Below are positions 44,518 to 57,163 of a stretch of 64,000 bases of DNA, piece after piece. The stretch is from NCBI GenBank assembly GCA_037042185.1, contig JAXQJY010000026.1, forward strand, positions 682,001 to 746,000. The letters are read 5' to 3'. Both the position numbers and the translations under genes were made by a program. This stretch comes from Sordariomycetes sp. S80-01Y (Eukaryota; Ascomycota; Sordariomycetes). Within the stretch, counting starts at the first letter, position 1, and every line of letters begins with the position of its first letter. The notes under the pieces were generated by a model. It was not told where the DNA came from. It worked only from the letters and a program-made list of their open reading frames with translations, and did not search any database.

Positions 44518-47500
44518 AGCCAGCGGTTCACCTTTGGCTTCCTGGAGAAAGATACGGAAGCCGACCGCGAAAACGACGCCTTCGACGTGCTAGTAACGCC
44601 CGCTCAGTCTTGAGGGCCGATGTTGGGCTGCGACGGTTGGGCTGTGAGGTTGAAGAATCTTGTTTCACGACGGCGTGGCGCACCAGGGATCTGCTTGGAC
44701 CACAACACTAGGGCATCTCGTCTCGTCCGTAAGAGTCGCCAGCTTGACCAACGACGAGGGCTGAGATGCATCGTCGTTTCCGCATCGCAGCACCGTAATC
44801 TCTCATGCTGAAATTCGAAATTCGCAGACACACGGCTAGAAGTGCAGGGGGCGCTGAACTCTTCAAAACGTGGTGGCCAAGACACGGGGCGTCGGAGCCA
44901 TCGTGAGCTGACCGGGACTAAATCTTCAGCTGCGACGCCACCACTCGAATCCTGCGGTTATTCTCAGGTAGATGCTGTGCATGCGAGAGCATCCTGCGAA
45001 CGCTTGAGAGGCTGATGGTTCCGCTGGCCTGTCACACCGCCGCCGCCATAGACCTAGAGCCGCGCTTTGCGTGCGATGTGGCTTCGACAGGACCTGCAGA
45101 CGATACTACCTGCCTGAGTGCCAAGCCAGCGACTGTTCTCCCCGTCGGGGTACCCTGCGCGCCGCACATCAGCACGCAAATACCACCTCAGTGATATCAG
45201 ATGACACCTTGACGTCCTGCGGAAGACATCTCTGACATCCGTAGCCGCAAGCCATCTGCAGTCTTCCCAAAGCATCGTATTGGGCGTGGATGAGAGTCTG
45301 TTTGAGATGCGCTGAAACAGAGTTTCGAAACCCAAGACCAACGAGATGTGGCTCACCACACGTGGCTACCCAGCCCGGCGCCCCCCTCCTCCTGCCCTTG
45401 CCTGCAGAAAGGCTTGCATCTTCTGGTCCTAGCCTTTGCCGTCTTCAGCAAGCTGCATGAGGGCCCTGGTCCCGAACCCCTGTTATTGTACTGTGACTGG
45501 CTACCGACGGACGACCAAATGGGCCGCGGGAAGCTGTCCGGCGCGCTTGGTGGTCACTGGTATGGAGGCCGATACGACAGACTGGCATCGGGCTTGTCTA
45601 AGTGCATTCCTCAAGTTGTCGGCCGCAGGTGGGCATGTCATCGCCTGTGTCCCTTTCCCAGCGGATGGCAGTCCATGAATTGTTTGCCCTGCATGGGGTA
45701 GTCAAGCAGTCTAGCGCCGGTGACTGTTCTCGTTCCTGTTCTTGACCCGCAGCCGATCCCCAGACACGAGAAGCGACTTGGCCTGTGGCTGGTGGTGGCT
45801 CTGTCGGGGCGTGTCCGCAAGACTGGTCGGACATGCCATGTACCGGTACTTGTGGACGAGAACCACCTCGCTGCCGCCTACAAAACTATAATTGGCAGAT
45901 CGTCAATCAACGCATTGACGACCATTGCGATCCGGCTGCGAGCCTCTGCTCCCCGCACACACAAAGCGCTCAATAGCCGTGCAGCAGTGCGTGTCCGTCG
46001 GAAGCACGATGCCGGACGTCAGAGGGTCTGGATACAGTCCAGGTGCTGCTAAGCCTCTCGCGTGGCGTCTGACTGTCGCCGTTTAGACGCCAGCATCAGC
46101 CTTGTCCAAGGCATGGGCTGCTTTGAGGCATATGCACGATGTGATCTGGGCGGTCGAGCTTCCGGGGGTCCATCGTTAATTCTCCGCCAGATGCACTGGG
46201 CACATTGAGTAGTAGCTGCTGGATGACCAAACGACGCGACGCCAGCCAAGTCTATAGATCCAAGATACAAGACGAATGAGTTGCATGGTCCTAACTTGGC
46301 ACGAGACCCTGAATGCCCGTAGTCTACCGCGGAAGGACGTCCGATGCGGCTCTAACGATGCAACGCAAGCAGGAAGCGATCACTCTGCCCAAGGGGCTCA
46401 ACACTCTTTCGCAATGTCGCAGCAAGGCCCAACCATGAAGCTTACCAAGATCAAGGGGAGATCTGTCGGGCACCAATAGATCTACTGATCTTCACGGCGC
46501 CCCTGAGGCCCCGCCAAAGGCCGGCTTGGTGTTGTGCCCGGAGCATCACACCTTGAACATTCTGTTCAGCTTTGTACGAGCGTGTCTGTTGCCTGGCGCC
46601 TTGTGGCTTGTGCGTCTACGGAGTGCTGCGGCTTCGTGAGCTGAGACTTGAGGTCGGTCTCGTCTGGGAGCCACTAGCGCACGTCGTGCTCAAGTGGGCA
46701 TCGCGCCATCTCGCTGAAACGTGGATGACGGACGATATTTGAGATTCACCTGACGTTAGTGCTCGTTCCCAATCTCTTGTGCGGGGCGCACCGGCGTGGC
46801 AGATGGGGCTGTCAATGTCAAAATCAATATCCCTTACGATGGAATGCACCACTGGCGGAATAGTTCGTCGGCGTCCAAGTCGTTTTGAGACTGGTACGCG
46901 TCCATCACCTCTTGACCACCGGAGAGACCGAAACCGGAAGCGTCTTGTTGTGCATCTTACGGTCGTATCGGGCGCTGAAGTCTAGCGCCTGGGCAAGCAA
47001 TCTCGAAAGCGGCCGTGAACGTAACAGATGCGGGTAGCGGGGCCATACCAAAGATGAGGCTGGCGCGCGTGCGCGTGACGTTTTACTGTGCAGAGGCATA
47101 TTGTAATTGCGCCTCGCTTGAGGGTAGGTCGACAGGGACAGCGCGCGCCATCAGGGGCATTGGCCCAGCCATGTTTCGAGGGTACCTGTCGTTGGCATTT
47201 AGTGAAGCGAGCGCCGAAATCCTGCTTTCGGCGTGGTCATGGTTCAGAGCGCCAGCCCTGAGCCTAGAGGCAGTAATGAGAGCTAGCTCTCTCCAGCAGT
47301 GAGATGGACCCGCTACCGCGTGGCAAATCGGGGGTAGGTCTGGCCTTGTGGAAAGGGTCCGGCCGTGAATAGTTACAGCATCCAAGAAATTTTCGGAGCC
47401 GGGACGGTCACAGAGCCGTCTTTTGCTCCAAGGGATCTCCACGTTAGCCGCGACGATATCGATCCAGTGTCGCTCGTCGACCAGGGCTCCTGGGCGCGCC

Positions 47501-48400
47501 GCTGGATCCGTGTTGCCCTCGAGATCCTCTTGGTTTTGAGCTTTGAGCACATTGATCACGGTGCAAGTAGCAAGTAGCTTGAGCTTGGGTCTTGGTGAAA
47601 TTGAGCCCGAGGACAGTCTTTCCATGTTAGGTAGTGGCGTGGGGCTGTCGCGTCGACAGGCAGGCGAGCAGGAGGCTGCCGTATCTACCCTGCACCGCTT
47701 GGTTGGAATATAGGAGTGTTAGGACGTCGACCTATATTCGCAGTCAGGAAAGGGACAAACCTTGTCTGGCACAATCCGGAGTAGTTGGTCGTCTCTATCG
47801 TGAGATGACCGCCGAGTTGCGGTAGGAACCTTGGTGGGGTCGAACCGGTTGAATGCACTTCTCGTCGCGGGCCAGCTTGCCAGGATGAAGCTCCCAGGAA
47901 CATCCTCGACCCCTCGAATAACGGGGCGTCTCGCATTTGCCCGTGAATGTGATGATGGATTGGAGAATTGTATGGATAGCGACGTTAAATCGGCCTCGAC
48001 AATTCATAACCCCGCAGAACCCCGCGGAGAGGATGCTGTTGACACTGCAAGAGCCGGAGTCTCGCGCCGTGAGGCCGCGTTGGCGAGGATGAGAGTTGGG
48101 CGAAACGGCTCGTGATTGGCTGTTGCGGTCAGTTCTTGTCGGTTAATCCCCGGGGGTCGGCTCAGCTTCGGTTAACAGCCAGCCAGAGGACCCGCTTGCT
48201 TCAACTGCCTCCCCTCATTGGTCTCTGGTCTCAGGCCATCCCGTATCCTGTGTCTGCACGGCAGGGGATAAGCGACGATGATGCAGCAAAGTTCAGGGCA
48301 TCAGCGGCTAAAAAGATGGCTGTTCTTTCTAAAAGGCTCAGGCAAACATGATGCGACTCTTGGGACACGTTGTATCGCACAGAGCGGCCGCAGATCCAAA

Positions 48401-48408
48401 TATATATA
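48401..48408 (+). promoter_or_regulatory. TATA-like box of the GH3 gene
   Basis: TATATATA lies about 125 bp upstream of the ATG at 48531. It is followed by a CT-rich stretch at about 48423-48462, a common fungal initiator context. Confidence 0.5.
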
Positions 48409-48530
48409 CGATCGATAGCTGACCTCCTCCACCCTTCCCCTCTCCTCTTTGACCTCTTGACCACGAGACATCAGCGTCTTCGAAACATCTGTCAACAACA
48501 GCAAAGGCAGAGAACTGAAAACTCTTCAAG

Positions 48531-51079
48531 ATGGCTGATATTGATGTCGAGGCGGTGCTCAAGAAGCTCACTATGAGCGAGAAGGTCGACCTCCTGGCCG
48601 GTGCGCTTCAACCTAACTGCTGTATCTGAGTCCTCCGCTGATAATCTTAGGTATTGACTTTTGGCACACCAAGGCTCTACCTCAGCATGGCGTACCATCT
48701 CTACGTCTCACGGATGGCCCGAACGGTGTTCGGGGAACTCGCTTTTTCAACTCCATCCCAGCAGCCTGCTTCCCCTGCGGAACCGCCCTAGGCGCCACCT
48801 TCAACCAGACTCTCCTCGAGGAAGCTGGTAAGACCATGGGCGAGGAAGCACGAGCGAAGAGTGCGCATGCTATCCTTGGACCAACCATCAACATGCAGCG
48901 TTCTCCTCTTGGTGGACGTGGTTTCGAGTCCATCGGCGAAGACCCCTTTCTGGCTGGTCTCGGAGCTGCTGCCTTGATCCGCGGCATCCAGAGCACTGGC
49001 GTGCAAGCTACCATCAAGCACTTCCTCTGCAATGACCAAGAGGACAAGCGGATGGGTGTTCACAGCATCGTCACCGAGCGTGCGTTGCGCGAGATCTACG
49101 CCCTGCCGTTCCAGCTGACGGTTCGTGACTCGCGACCTGGTGCCTTCATGACAGCATACAATGGCATCAACGGCACCTTTGTCAGCGAGAACCCCAAGTA
49201 TCTCGACGAGATGTTGAGGAAGGAATGGGGCTGGGAGGGCATGATCATGAGTGACTGGTTCGGCACCTACAGCACCAACGATGCTGTCAAGGCCGGGTTG
49301 GATCTCGAGATGCCTGGTCCATCCAAGTTCCGTGGCGAGGCGCTCAAGTTCAACGTCTCGACAGGAAAGCCTTTCCACCATGTCATCGACGCAAGAGCGC
49401 GCGAGGTGCTCAAGTTCGTCAAGAAGTGCGCCGCGGCCAACGTCAAGGAGAACGGCCCCGAGGGCGGAAGAGACATCCCAGAGACCGCGGCTCTCCTCCG
49501 CAAGATCGGCGACGAGAGTATCGTCCTGCTAAAGAACGACAATAGCGTTCTGCCCCTGAAGAAGGACAAAAAGACCCTCGTCATCGGCCCCAACGCCAAA
49601 GTCGCAACATACCACGGTGGAGGCTCTGCTTCCCTCAGCGCCTACTACGCCGTCACCCCCTACGACGGCATCAGCGAGAAGCTCGGCTCACCCCCCCCTT
49701 ACACCGTCGGGGCCTATACCCATCGCTTCCTCCCCATCCTGGGCACCCAGCTCACCCAGCCCGACGGCAAGCCCGGCATGACCTGGAAGGTGTACAACGA
49801 GCCGCCCGAGGCCGAGAAGCGCGAGGTCCTCGACGAGCTCTCCTTCACCAAGACAGAGATGCACCTTGTCGACTACTACAACACGAAATTTGCCGACATG
49901 TGGTACGCTGATCTCGAGGGTACCTTCACGGCCGAAGAGGACATGACCTATGAATTCGGCCTCGTCGTGTGCGGAACCGCCAACCTCTACGTCGACGACA
50001 AGCTCATCGTCGACAACACAACCAAGCAATACCCCGGCGATGCCTTCTTTGGCGCTGCCACCCGTGAAGAGCGCGGATCTTGCGACCTAAAGAAGGGCCA
50101 AAGCTACAAGATCCGAGTCTCCTTCGTCTCCGCACCGAGCTACACACTCAAGCTGGATAGCTTCGTCCCCGGGCACGGCTCCCTTCGTGTCGGTGGCGCC
50201 AAGGTCATCGACCCGCAAGAGGAAGTTAGGAAGTCCGTCCAGCTAGCAAAGGAGCATGATCAAGTCATCATCTGCGCAGGCCTTAACGCAGACTGGGAAA
50301 CCGAAGGCACGGACCGCGCGAGCATGAAACTTCCCGGAGTTCTCGACCAGCTCATCTCGGAAGTTGCCTCGGCTAACCCCAACACCGCCGTCGTCATGCA
50401 GACGGGCACTCCAGAGGAGATGCCGTGGCTCGAAAAGACGCCGGCCGTCATTCAAGCCTGGTACGGCGGCAACGAGACAGGCAACTGCATTGCCGATGTC
50501 CTGTTCGGCGACTACAACCCTAGCGGCAAGCTGTCGCTGTCCTTCCCAAAGAGGCTGCAAGACGTGCCTGCCTTCTTGAACTTCAAGACCGAGGCGGGCA
50601 GAACGCTGTACGGCGAGGACATTTACGTAGGCTACCGCTACTACGAGTTCGCCGACAGGGAGGTCAACTTCCCTTTCGGTCACGGTCTCTCCTACACGAC
50701 CTTCTCCTTCTCCGACCTCACCGTCTCCTCATCTGACGGCAAGCTCAAGGCTACTCTGAAAATTACCAACACAGGGTCAGTCAAGGGCGCAGAGGTTGCA
50801 CAACTCTACATCCAGCCCAAGACCAAGAGCAAGGTCAACCGGCCTGTCAAGGAACTCCGCGGGTTCGCCAAGGTTGAGCTCGAGGCCGGCGAGAGCCAGA
50901 CGGTGGAGATCACGGAAGAGGAGAAGTATGCTGCGGCATACTTTGACGAGGAGAGGGAGCAGTGGTGCGTCGAGGAGGGCGAGTACGAGGTCGTGGTCAG
51001 CGACAGCAGCAAGGTTTCGGATAAGGCTGTCAAAGGATCTTTCACAGTCGAAGAATCGTACTGGTGGTCTGGACTATAG
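48531..51079 (+). CDS. GH3 beta-glucosidase with PA14 domain
   Basis: Exons are 48531-48600 and 48651-51079, giving 832 aa; the 50-bp intron splits a Gly codon (LLAG-IDFWHT). Family GH3 enzymes release glucose from the non-reducing end of beta-glucosides with retention. Domains in order: N-terminal TIM barrel with LRLTDGPNGVRG, GRGFESIGEDP, KHFLCNDQE and the nucleophile Asp225 in IMSDWFGTYST; an alpha/beta sandwich starting at LLKNDNSVLPL; an inserted PA14 domain (about 405-540, TYEFGLVVCGTANLYVDD), a sugar-binding lid known in fungal BglI/BglH types and in bacterial and yeast relatives; and a C-terminal fibronectin III-like domain (FPFGHGLSYTTFSFSDL). There is no signal peptide, so it is probably intracellular, acting on imported disaccharides or on plant or fungal glucosides. 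Confidence 0.95.
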
Positions 51080-51854
51080 GCTTGTAGATACTCTCTCTCA
51101 GACGCCTCAAAAATCTACCTGCTACTTCATTAGCTATGCTGTCTTTCGTTGGCTCTGTCATTCCCCCAACTGCATCAGTATATAGTCGAAACCCCTCCTC
51201 ATTGTCTCCTGCTACTGCACGCCCCCTATATTACCTCACTCACCACGCCTACAAGCTGATATCGCAGGCGCCCGAGAGGATCCAGTCAGTGTTTGTCGCA
51301 GAAGATACGGGATTACGGGGGAAATTAAGACTCTCGGCACGTGTGTAGCTTGAAGATGTGACTGACCGCGTGCTGAAGCTGCTGAGCCTGATATCTCGCT
51401 TGCTAGGATTCCCTACCGCTGGGCGCTGACTTGGGATGTTTCCGTAGGCCTGTCCGCATTTCCTTTGGTCTTCTTGCCTTCCTGTACCATAGGGTTAGTG
51501 CCGCAGGCCTGGTCCACACACGCTTTACAACTTGAGGTGTAGGCTTCTCGAAGCCGTTTTGAGTAATCACAAGTGTCATGAATGCGAGTAGCTGAAGCTT
51601 CACATCCTCTCATTACTACGTATATATAGGACCCGCCCTTCGCTTTCCCCTAGTCAAAATCTGCGGTACTTCGTGACATCATTTAAATCATCCAGCTGTG
51701 TGTAGCCGCCAGAAGGAATATCCTAGCGTCCCGTGGTATCAATCGACAGAGGGTCAGATAAGCATGCGTGATTTCAACACTTCAACGCCAAGTGTCACCC
51801 CATTTACAACCTTCCATCTCCCAAAGCGTCGATTTCCTAGGCTTCAGTCGCTGC
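51080..51854. other. Convergent intergenic region
   Basis: 3' flanks of the GH3 gene (plus) and the patatin-like gene (minus). No supported ORF or repeat. Confidence 0.5.
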
Positions 51855-53858
51855 TCAGCGTCGATAGGTAGGCTTCTGTGCCATGTTCACTGGTGGAGGC
51901 GCCTCATCATCAAGAGGATACGGCGGCGCATGCGATGCCGGCGGGCGACCATTGCCTCGCTGATGATCAGGCAAGGGAGTCTTTGGTGGCAAAGGTGGTG
52001 GCTCGATCCTCTGCGGGGGCCATTGGCCGTGATTCACCTGGGGCGGTGGCTTAGGATGCTCATCCGGGCTCATGATGGCGATCTTGTCCGCGCCAGAAGC
52101 TGTGCGGTATTGCGAAGGTGTCGGTGCTGTCACAACCAATTTGTCTGTGTCTTCATCTCGGCCTGGCTTTTCGCTTTCAGGTGGTGGAGGCGGTGGTCGT
52201 TGGGAAATGGGAGGTGGCGAAGGACCGGAGTGGTGGGAGCTGTGGGTATCTTGAAAGTCGTGCGACACGCGTGGGGAGTGCGCGTGCTGTGGTGAAGCCA
52301 TGTGGATGCTATCTTGTCCCGAGTCGAATGACTGACGGCTAGCAGGGCTGCGGGGAGGAAGCGGCATGGGGTAGGGATGAGTCGGTATATCCCCAGGCAG
52401 TTCTGCTGTAAACGACATCGGGTCGTAGCTGTTAGATTGTGAGGGTCGTTGCCGGACAATATCAGGCACGTCATCCCTCAGTGCCCTCTCCCATCTGATC
52501 TTGGCCTTTAGGATCTTCGCGAGCTTGGTGCTGATCCCCTGAACCATCTTTTGCTCATCCGTTCGTGCCATGTACCGCCTCGTTCCTGTACTGATTTCCC
52601 CCAGCCTGTGCCACTCGTTCATGCCGAATTCTCCAACTCCGATCTCAACGTTCAGTCGGTAGTAGTTCTCAACGTTGACATTGCGCTTGCGCAGGTGCTC
52701 CTTCAGCATATACTCGTGAATCGTCTCGCAGCCCTCAATCTTGGCGATTAATCGCCGGCGCGCCTCGGCAAACTCTCCTAGGAATCCCTCATACCATTGC
52801 TCGGTGTTCGCGCCGCTGCTCTTCGGTCTCCTTCCAGTGCCTACTGACACCAGACATCCGATCTCACGCCCTGGCCATTCGTTCATGATAGCCTCGTCTA
52901 CGGCTTCTGGGGTGGGGTTGAAAGTGCCAGCTCCATCGTCATGGAAGACTGACTGGCCTATGGTGATGGGCTTAAACGCGAGTCCAATTGCGCACGTTGC
53001 GCGCCCAGCTTGCCAGATCTTGCAGTCGAACTCGGGCGGTGGCTCCTTACGGGAATCGTAGGATCGAAGGAGGGCGGGAGGCGACCCCCGAGGCGAGCCT
53101 TTATAAACTGCGGTGACAATCCTGGTAAAATTAGCCAGACTCAGCTGCCGGTTGGGGGTGGCTTACGTCTTGGTGCGATGCTCCCGTGAGTCGTATAGCC
53201 TGGCATTGGGATCACCTCTCGAGTTCCTCGACCATACCGGGCTCGCCATCTGCGCCTGCGGGCTCTTCGCGCTGAAGCTCACCGTACTCGCATTGCTCAT
53301 ATGCCTCCTCGGCCCATTGGCGCTCGAATGCAACGCCGCGTTCAATGGACTCACTATCTCGGGCTCGCCATCATCCCTGCCCTCTGTGTCATTCTGCGTG
53401 TGTTCCCTCACAGCAGACCGTATCGCCTCCTCCAGCTTGCTCGCCTTGAATAGCGTCGATCGGTACGGTATCCCCGCGATGGTCTTGTCGGTCTGGAAGA
53501 CGATGCGCGTCATGCGCACGTACAACTCCTTGCAGGTCTCGAGGTCAAGTCGTAACCGCCCAAGCATAAGCGCAATCAAACCGCCGGTGCCCGTGCCCAC
53601 AATAAGGTCGAAGTGATCGCATGGCTTGGGGATCTCGTGCCGTCGCGGGGCGCGCCCCTCCATTTCGACGAACGTGCGGTGCATCAGCTCTTGAACGATG
53701 ATGAGCATCGAGTAGCCGCGTACGCCTCCTCCATCTGCGGGAGAGTCAGTTACGTGGCCCAAGACGGCGCGCGACGAGGGCAGCTTACCTAGTGAGAGGA
53801 CGCGCAGAGGCGGCCCTTTGGTTGTGTCCCTCCTCCTGACGCCGTACGAGTCCTCCAT
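51855..53858 (-). CDS. Patatin-like protein lacking the catalytic serine
   Basis: Exons on the minus strand are 53858-53789, 53734-53167 and 53121-51855, giving 634 aa. The first splice restores VLSLDGGGVRGYSMLI (oxyanion loop, residues 20-35). Patatins are lipid acyl hydrolases with a Ser-Asp dyad in GxSxG and DG[AG]. Here the nucleophile elbow reads LIVGTGTGGLIALMLGRL: position 72, Ser in active members, is Gly (codon GGC at 53589-53591). The Asp is kept (Asp275, HDDGAGTFNPT). Later blocks, such as ATCAIGLAFKPITIGQ and REIGCLVSVGTGRRP, are intact, so the gene is not decaying. The C-terminal 200 residues are Pro-rich and probably disordered (RPPPPPPESEKP, PPPLPPKTPLP), offering SH3-type binding sites. 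It is probably a pseudo-enzyme with a binding or scaffold role. No signal peptide. Confidence 0.88.
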
Positions 53859-56800
53859 GTCGAGGGCTGAGGCGGCGAGCGGGAGGAACTTGCAACGTGA
53901 ACCACCTCGAGTCAGCTGCTCAATGGGGTAGCTGTAGACGTATGTATGACTGGCGGGACGAGGCGAAGATGATGTTGGCGCTGCGGCAGAGTCGGGTTAG
54001 AGTTTGCGTCGGCACTCGCGCAGAGCTGGGTGGAAGTGACGAGGTTTCTCAGGAGTCACGGGTAGAGGCGAACTTGGTCTACCACAGATCAGGTAGTCGG
54101 GTGGAAGTTTGGAGGATTCTTGTGCTGTGATTTGGGCAGCCCTGCGAACCGCCTGCGCAGTTCAAGTTGGGTGCAAGGGGTCTCCCCCACTCGACAAGTA
54201 CCGCCGCTAGCAAATTTGGTAGGACGGGACCTCTGACGCAACACGCACCGACCCGCGGCGCTACCTATGACCGGGGGCTTCGGGCGAGTGCAGTGCGCTG
54301 CTGAACCGCCACCAGACTCGGAGCTCCTTCTCCAGTCAAAGCAGCTTTAGTGCAGGCTGATGTCACTTCTCAAATAAGGTCGCAGATCTCCCAGTCAAAT
54401 CCTTTCCCTACAATCAGTCACCTCTTGTTAGGACGAAGGCGAGGAGAAGTTGCGCTCTTGGGAGTCTTTGGCTGACGGGAGTTGCGCGGCGTGCTCAGTA
54501 AGGCTCCAGTGAGACACCGTCCGATGACAGCATCAGCAGCGGTGGCTGTGCAACGCAACGTACCTTCATGCTTGGCCTCGCGGAGGAGACCCGCAGCTTT
54601 TTGGACTTGAATGTACGAGCAGGCTGGGCGGTTCTCGTCGCTGACACTCCCTGGATGGCCAACCATAGTTCTGAGTCCTTTGCCATGAAACGGCTGCCTC
54701 GTATCACCCGAGCCTATGAAAGGCTGTCCACTCTCGCGAGCTGCCTTGTGTCCCCCGCCAGACAGAAGACAGCACACCCTCAATTTCATTCAAGCATGGA
54801 AGCAGAGCGTACCTTGCGTTAGGCTCGTCATCGTGACCTCGTGGTCTAATCGCTGCCGGTCATCCGCTGAGAACGTGAGCTTGCGTCAGGCACCTGGGCC
54901 ATCGAGTTCAGGGTCCTTGGCGAGACATTCTTATTTCTATTTTAGGCCAATTAGAGTTGGCCTGGGTTTCTTGACACTCGACGGCGACTCCGAGCTTCAG
55001 TCACGAGGCTCGCTATTGCGAGACTCGGCTAAGCTACCACCATGCGTTGCCGCAAATACCGATCCAATGATCTATCTAAGAGGTCAGCCTCTGGACAATC
55101 CCATCACTGCATCAAATAATTGCCGGTTTTACTCCGTAGAGAGACCCCGGTCTTGATTTGTGGCGGTGCGACGCCACACACAGCCCGCCACGTTTGGTGT
55201 ATGGCTGAGTCTCAATGCCGAGCTGATCTGCTGCCCGAGATGGTGCGACAAGCGTTCTGGTGAAGTGCCAGTCTCCAGAACCCGAGTTCGAGAACCCGAG
55301 TACGATACTGTAGAAATGATCTTCAGGAACCCATGTGGAGACACTATTTCAGTCACGGTGAGTCTCAAGATTGCTCATACCTCGCTTGGTGGCCGCAAAG
55401 CCAAACAAGGCGGGGAAGTGTGTCGATGGTGAGTTTCAAGCCGACGAGTTTCACGAGGATGGCAGGCACCGCCAAACAAGGGTTGCTAAAACAACGTGAC
55501 CGGTGTTAGCACATGGTGAAGCCGTCCGCCGACGTTACGCTGTGCAAGGGCGGATCTAGCCCGCTGGTTCCCTTGGTGTTCCGCTGAACGCTCCGCCCGT
55601 CCGCCCCGTGACTCTTTGCCCCGCTCACCGCTTGAGGGGCACTAATCAATTAGCCTGGGAACGTACCGTTCGAGGCTGGACAAGGATGACGAGGCTGATG
55701 GTCTCAGCGCAGTCACCGAGACATTGCTCTCACTAGACTTGCAGCTCCTGTGTACCGAGACATCGCTCTCGTGTCCTTCGTACCCATTGTGTCCGGTCAA
55801 GCAACGCATGCATCGGGCGTAGGGACGCAAGTGATGTTCTTTGTGCTCGCGCACCAATGCTGTGTCTAGGTGGGAGCCAGACAGTACTCGGGGCGCCAGA
55901 AGGGAAACGCTCCCCTAAGGCGGAACAAAAGGGCATGAGCCAATGGCCTGCGGGCCTCGGCAGGCTCTGGCTCTGATTGTGCGCCTGCAACAGCAACCCG
56001 TGGAGACCAAGAGCAGGATGGTGTTGACCATGGATGATGTGGCACCAGTCGAAGCCGTCTCGGAAGCAGGCGGTCAATCTGTAGCGTGCGGGGTGATAGG
56101 TGAGCTGCACCGTACGGTCGTCAAAGTCGTCAGGGCCTGGCTGGTGTTCTGCTCGACGTGAACAGCATGGAACTACTAAACGTCAATTGACCTTCAAAGA
56201 CACTGTGTATTCTATAGTCATGGCCGGGATGAAGGATGTCTTGTCAGACGTTGGCTGGTCTGGATCCGAGGCTATTCAGCCACAGGTCAGCCCTCGGTGG
56301 AGCTTGGCGTGACTGAGGGCTGAGGAGAGTGAGCAGTCCGAGATGCAACTCTGCGCCTCGTCATAAGATCGTGGCCAGCGAGCGTCCGCCAGCTGTCTCA
56401 ACGGGCCCAATCGGTGATACTGTATCTTGATGAGACGCGGCAGGGCGAGGGGTAGTGATGCCAGGACGTGACTGACACATCGTCCCAGAGTTGTCGTTGG
56501 AGCCCAATGCCTGGTGCGCAGCCTCAGCCTGGCCTTGCGATATGGTCTGGGGCAGCACACAGGGTAATTGACTCGGCCCATGGCTGTCATGCTATGCCTG
56601 TTTGTTTGTTATTCTCTGGTGACGGAGTGTCGTAAATTATTTGTCGCTGACGGCCCACGAGACCGTTCCAGTCCTTCGGTTCTAGGTTCGAGCTTGGGTA
56701 AGAGCAACCCTGACGCCCCGCCCCCCGGTTCGTTCCTGCCACTTCTGCCGCCCAACCCTCATGATTTCCGCCAACCGTCTCGGCGCCTGTGCTGCCAGCG

Positions 56801-57163
56801 AGGCACCCCTCTCTTTTTTGGCCAATCACTTCCCAGGAAACAGCCCATCTCGCACGGCCAGAGTGGGCGACAGCCTCGCTAGAGGGAAAGAGGGTCCCTA
56901 GCACCTCCCTCGTCCGCTCCCCAGCCTTACCTCGTCTGCCTCTGGGCTCTTTCTCTGCCTGCCTGTGCTTCGCCGACTCGTCTTCCCGTCCCTTAATTCC
57001 CTCTCATCGACCCATTTCCCCTTTTCTTCTCCCACGCCAATTCCACCTGTCAACCTCTTCTGTCATCTCTGCTTTCGTCCATCGTCAATCAGCGATTCGT
57101 CTCTTCCTCTGCTTCCGTTCCCTTTTATGTTGCTGTCATTGCCTCGTTCCCCGCCTTCTGTCC
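53859..57163. other. Gene-poor divergent region, 3.3 kb
   Basis: This lies between two divergent genes. No supported ORF. The last 250 bases before 57164 are strongly pyrimidine-rich (CT runs at about 56905-57130), typical of fungal promoters with long leaders. No repeat of note. Confidence 0.5.

Larger units (their letters stand above)
40236..48530. other. Gene-poor region, 8.3 kb
   Basis: The longest gene-free stretch of the window. The first 700 bases are the bZIP 3' flank, with T runs near 40710 and 40785. Beyond that I see only short ORFs in all six frames with no family motif and no splice-linked series. A 12-bp direct repeat (GGCCAGCCACCA, two copies) lies at 44494-44517. GC content is not visibly depleted, so repeat-induced mutation is not obvious. 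No long terminal repeats, transposase or reverse-transcriptase segments were found by eye. The last 150 bases belong to the beta-glucosidase promoter. Confidence 0.5.

Noticed and set aside
47083-47625. 180-aa minus-strand ORF
   Set aside because: No family features and no neighbouring exons; treated as chance.
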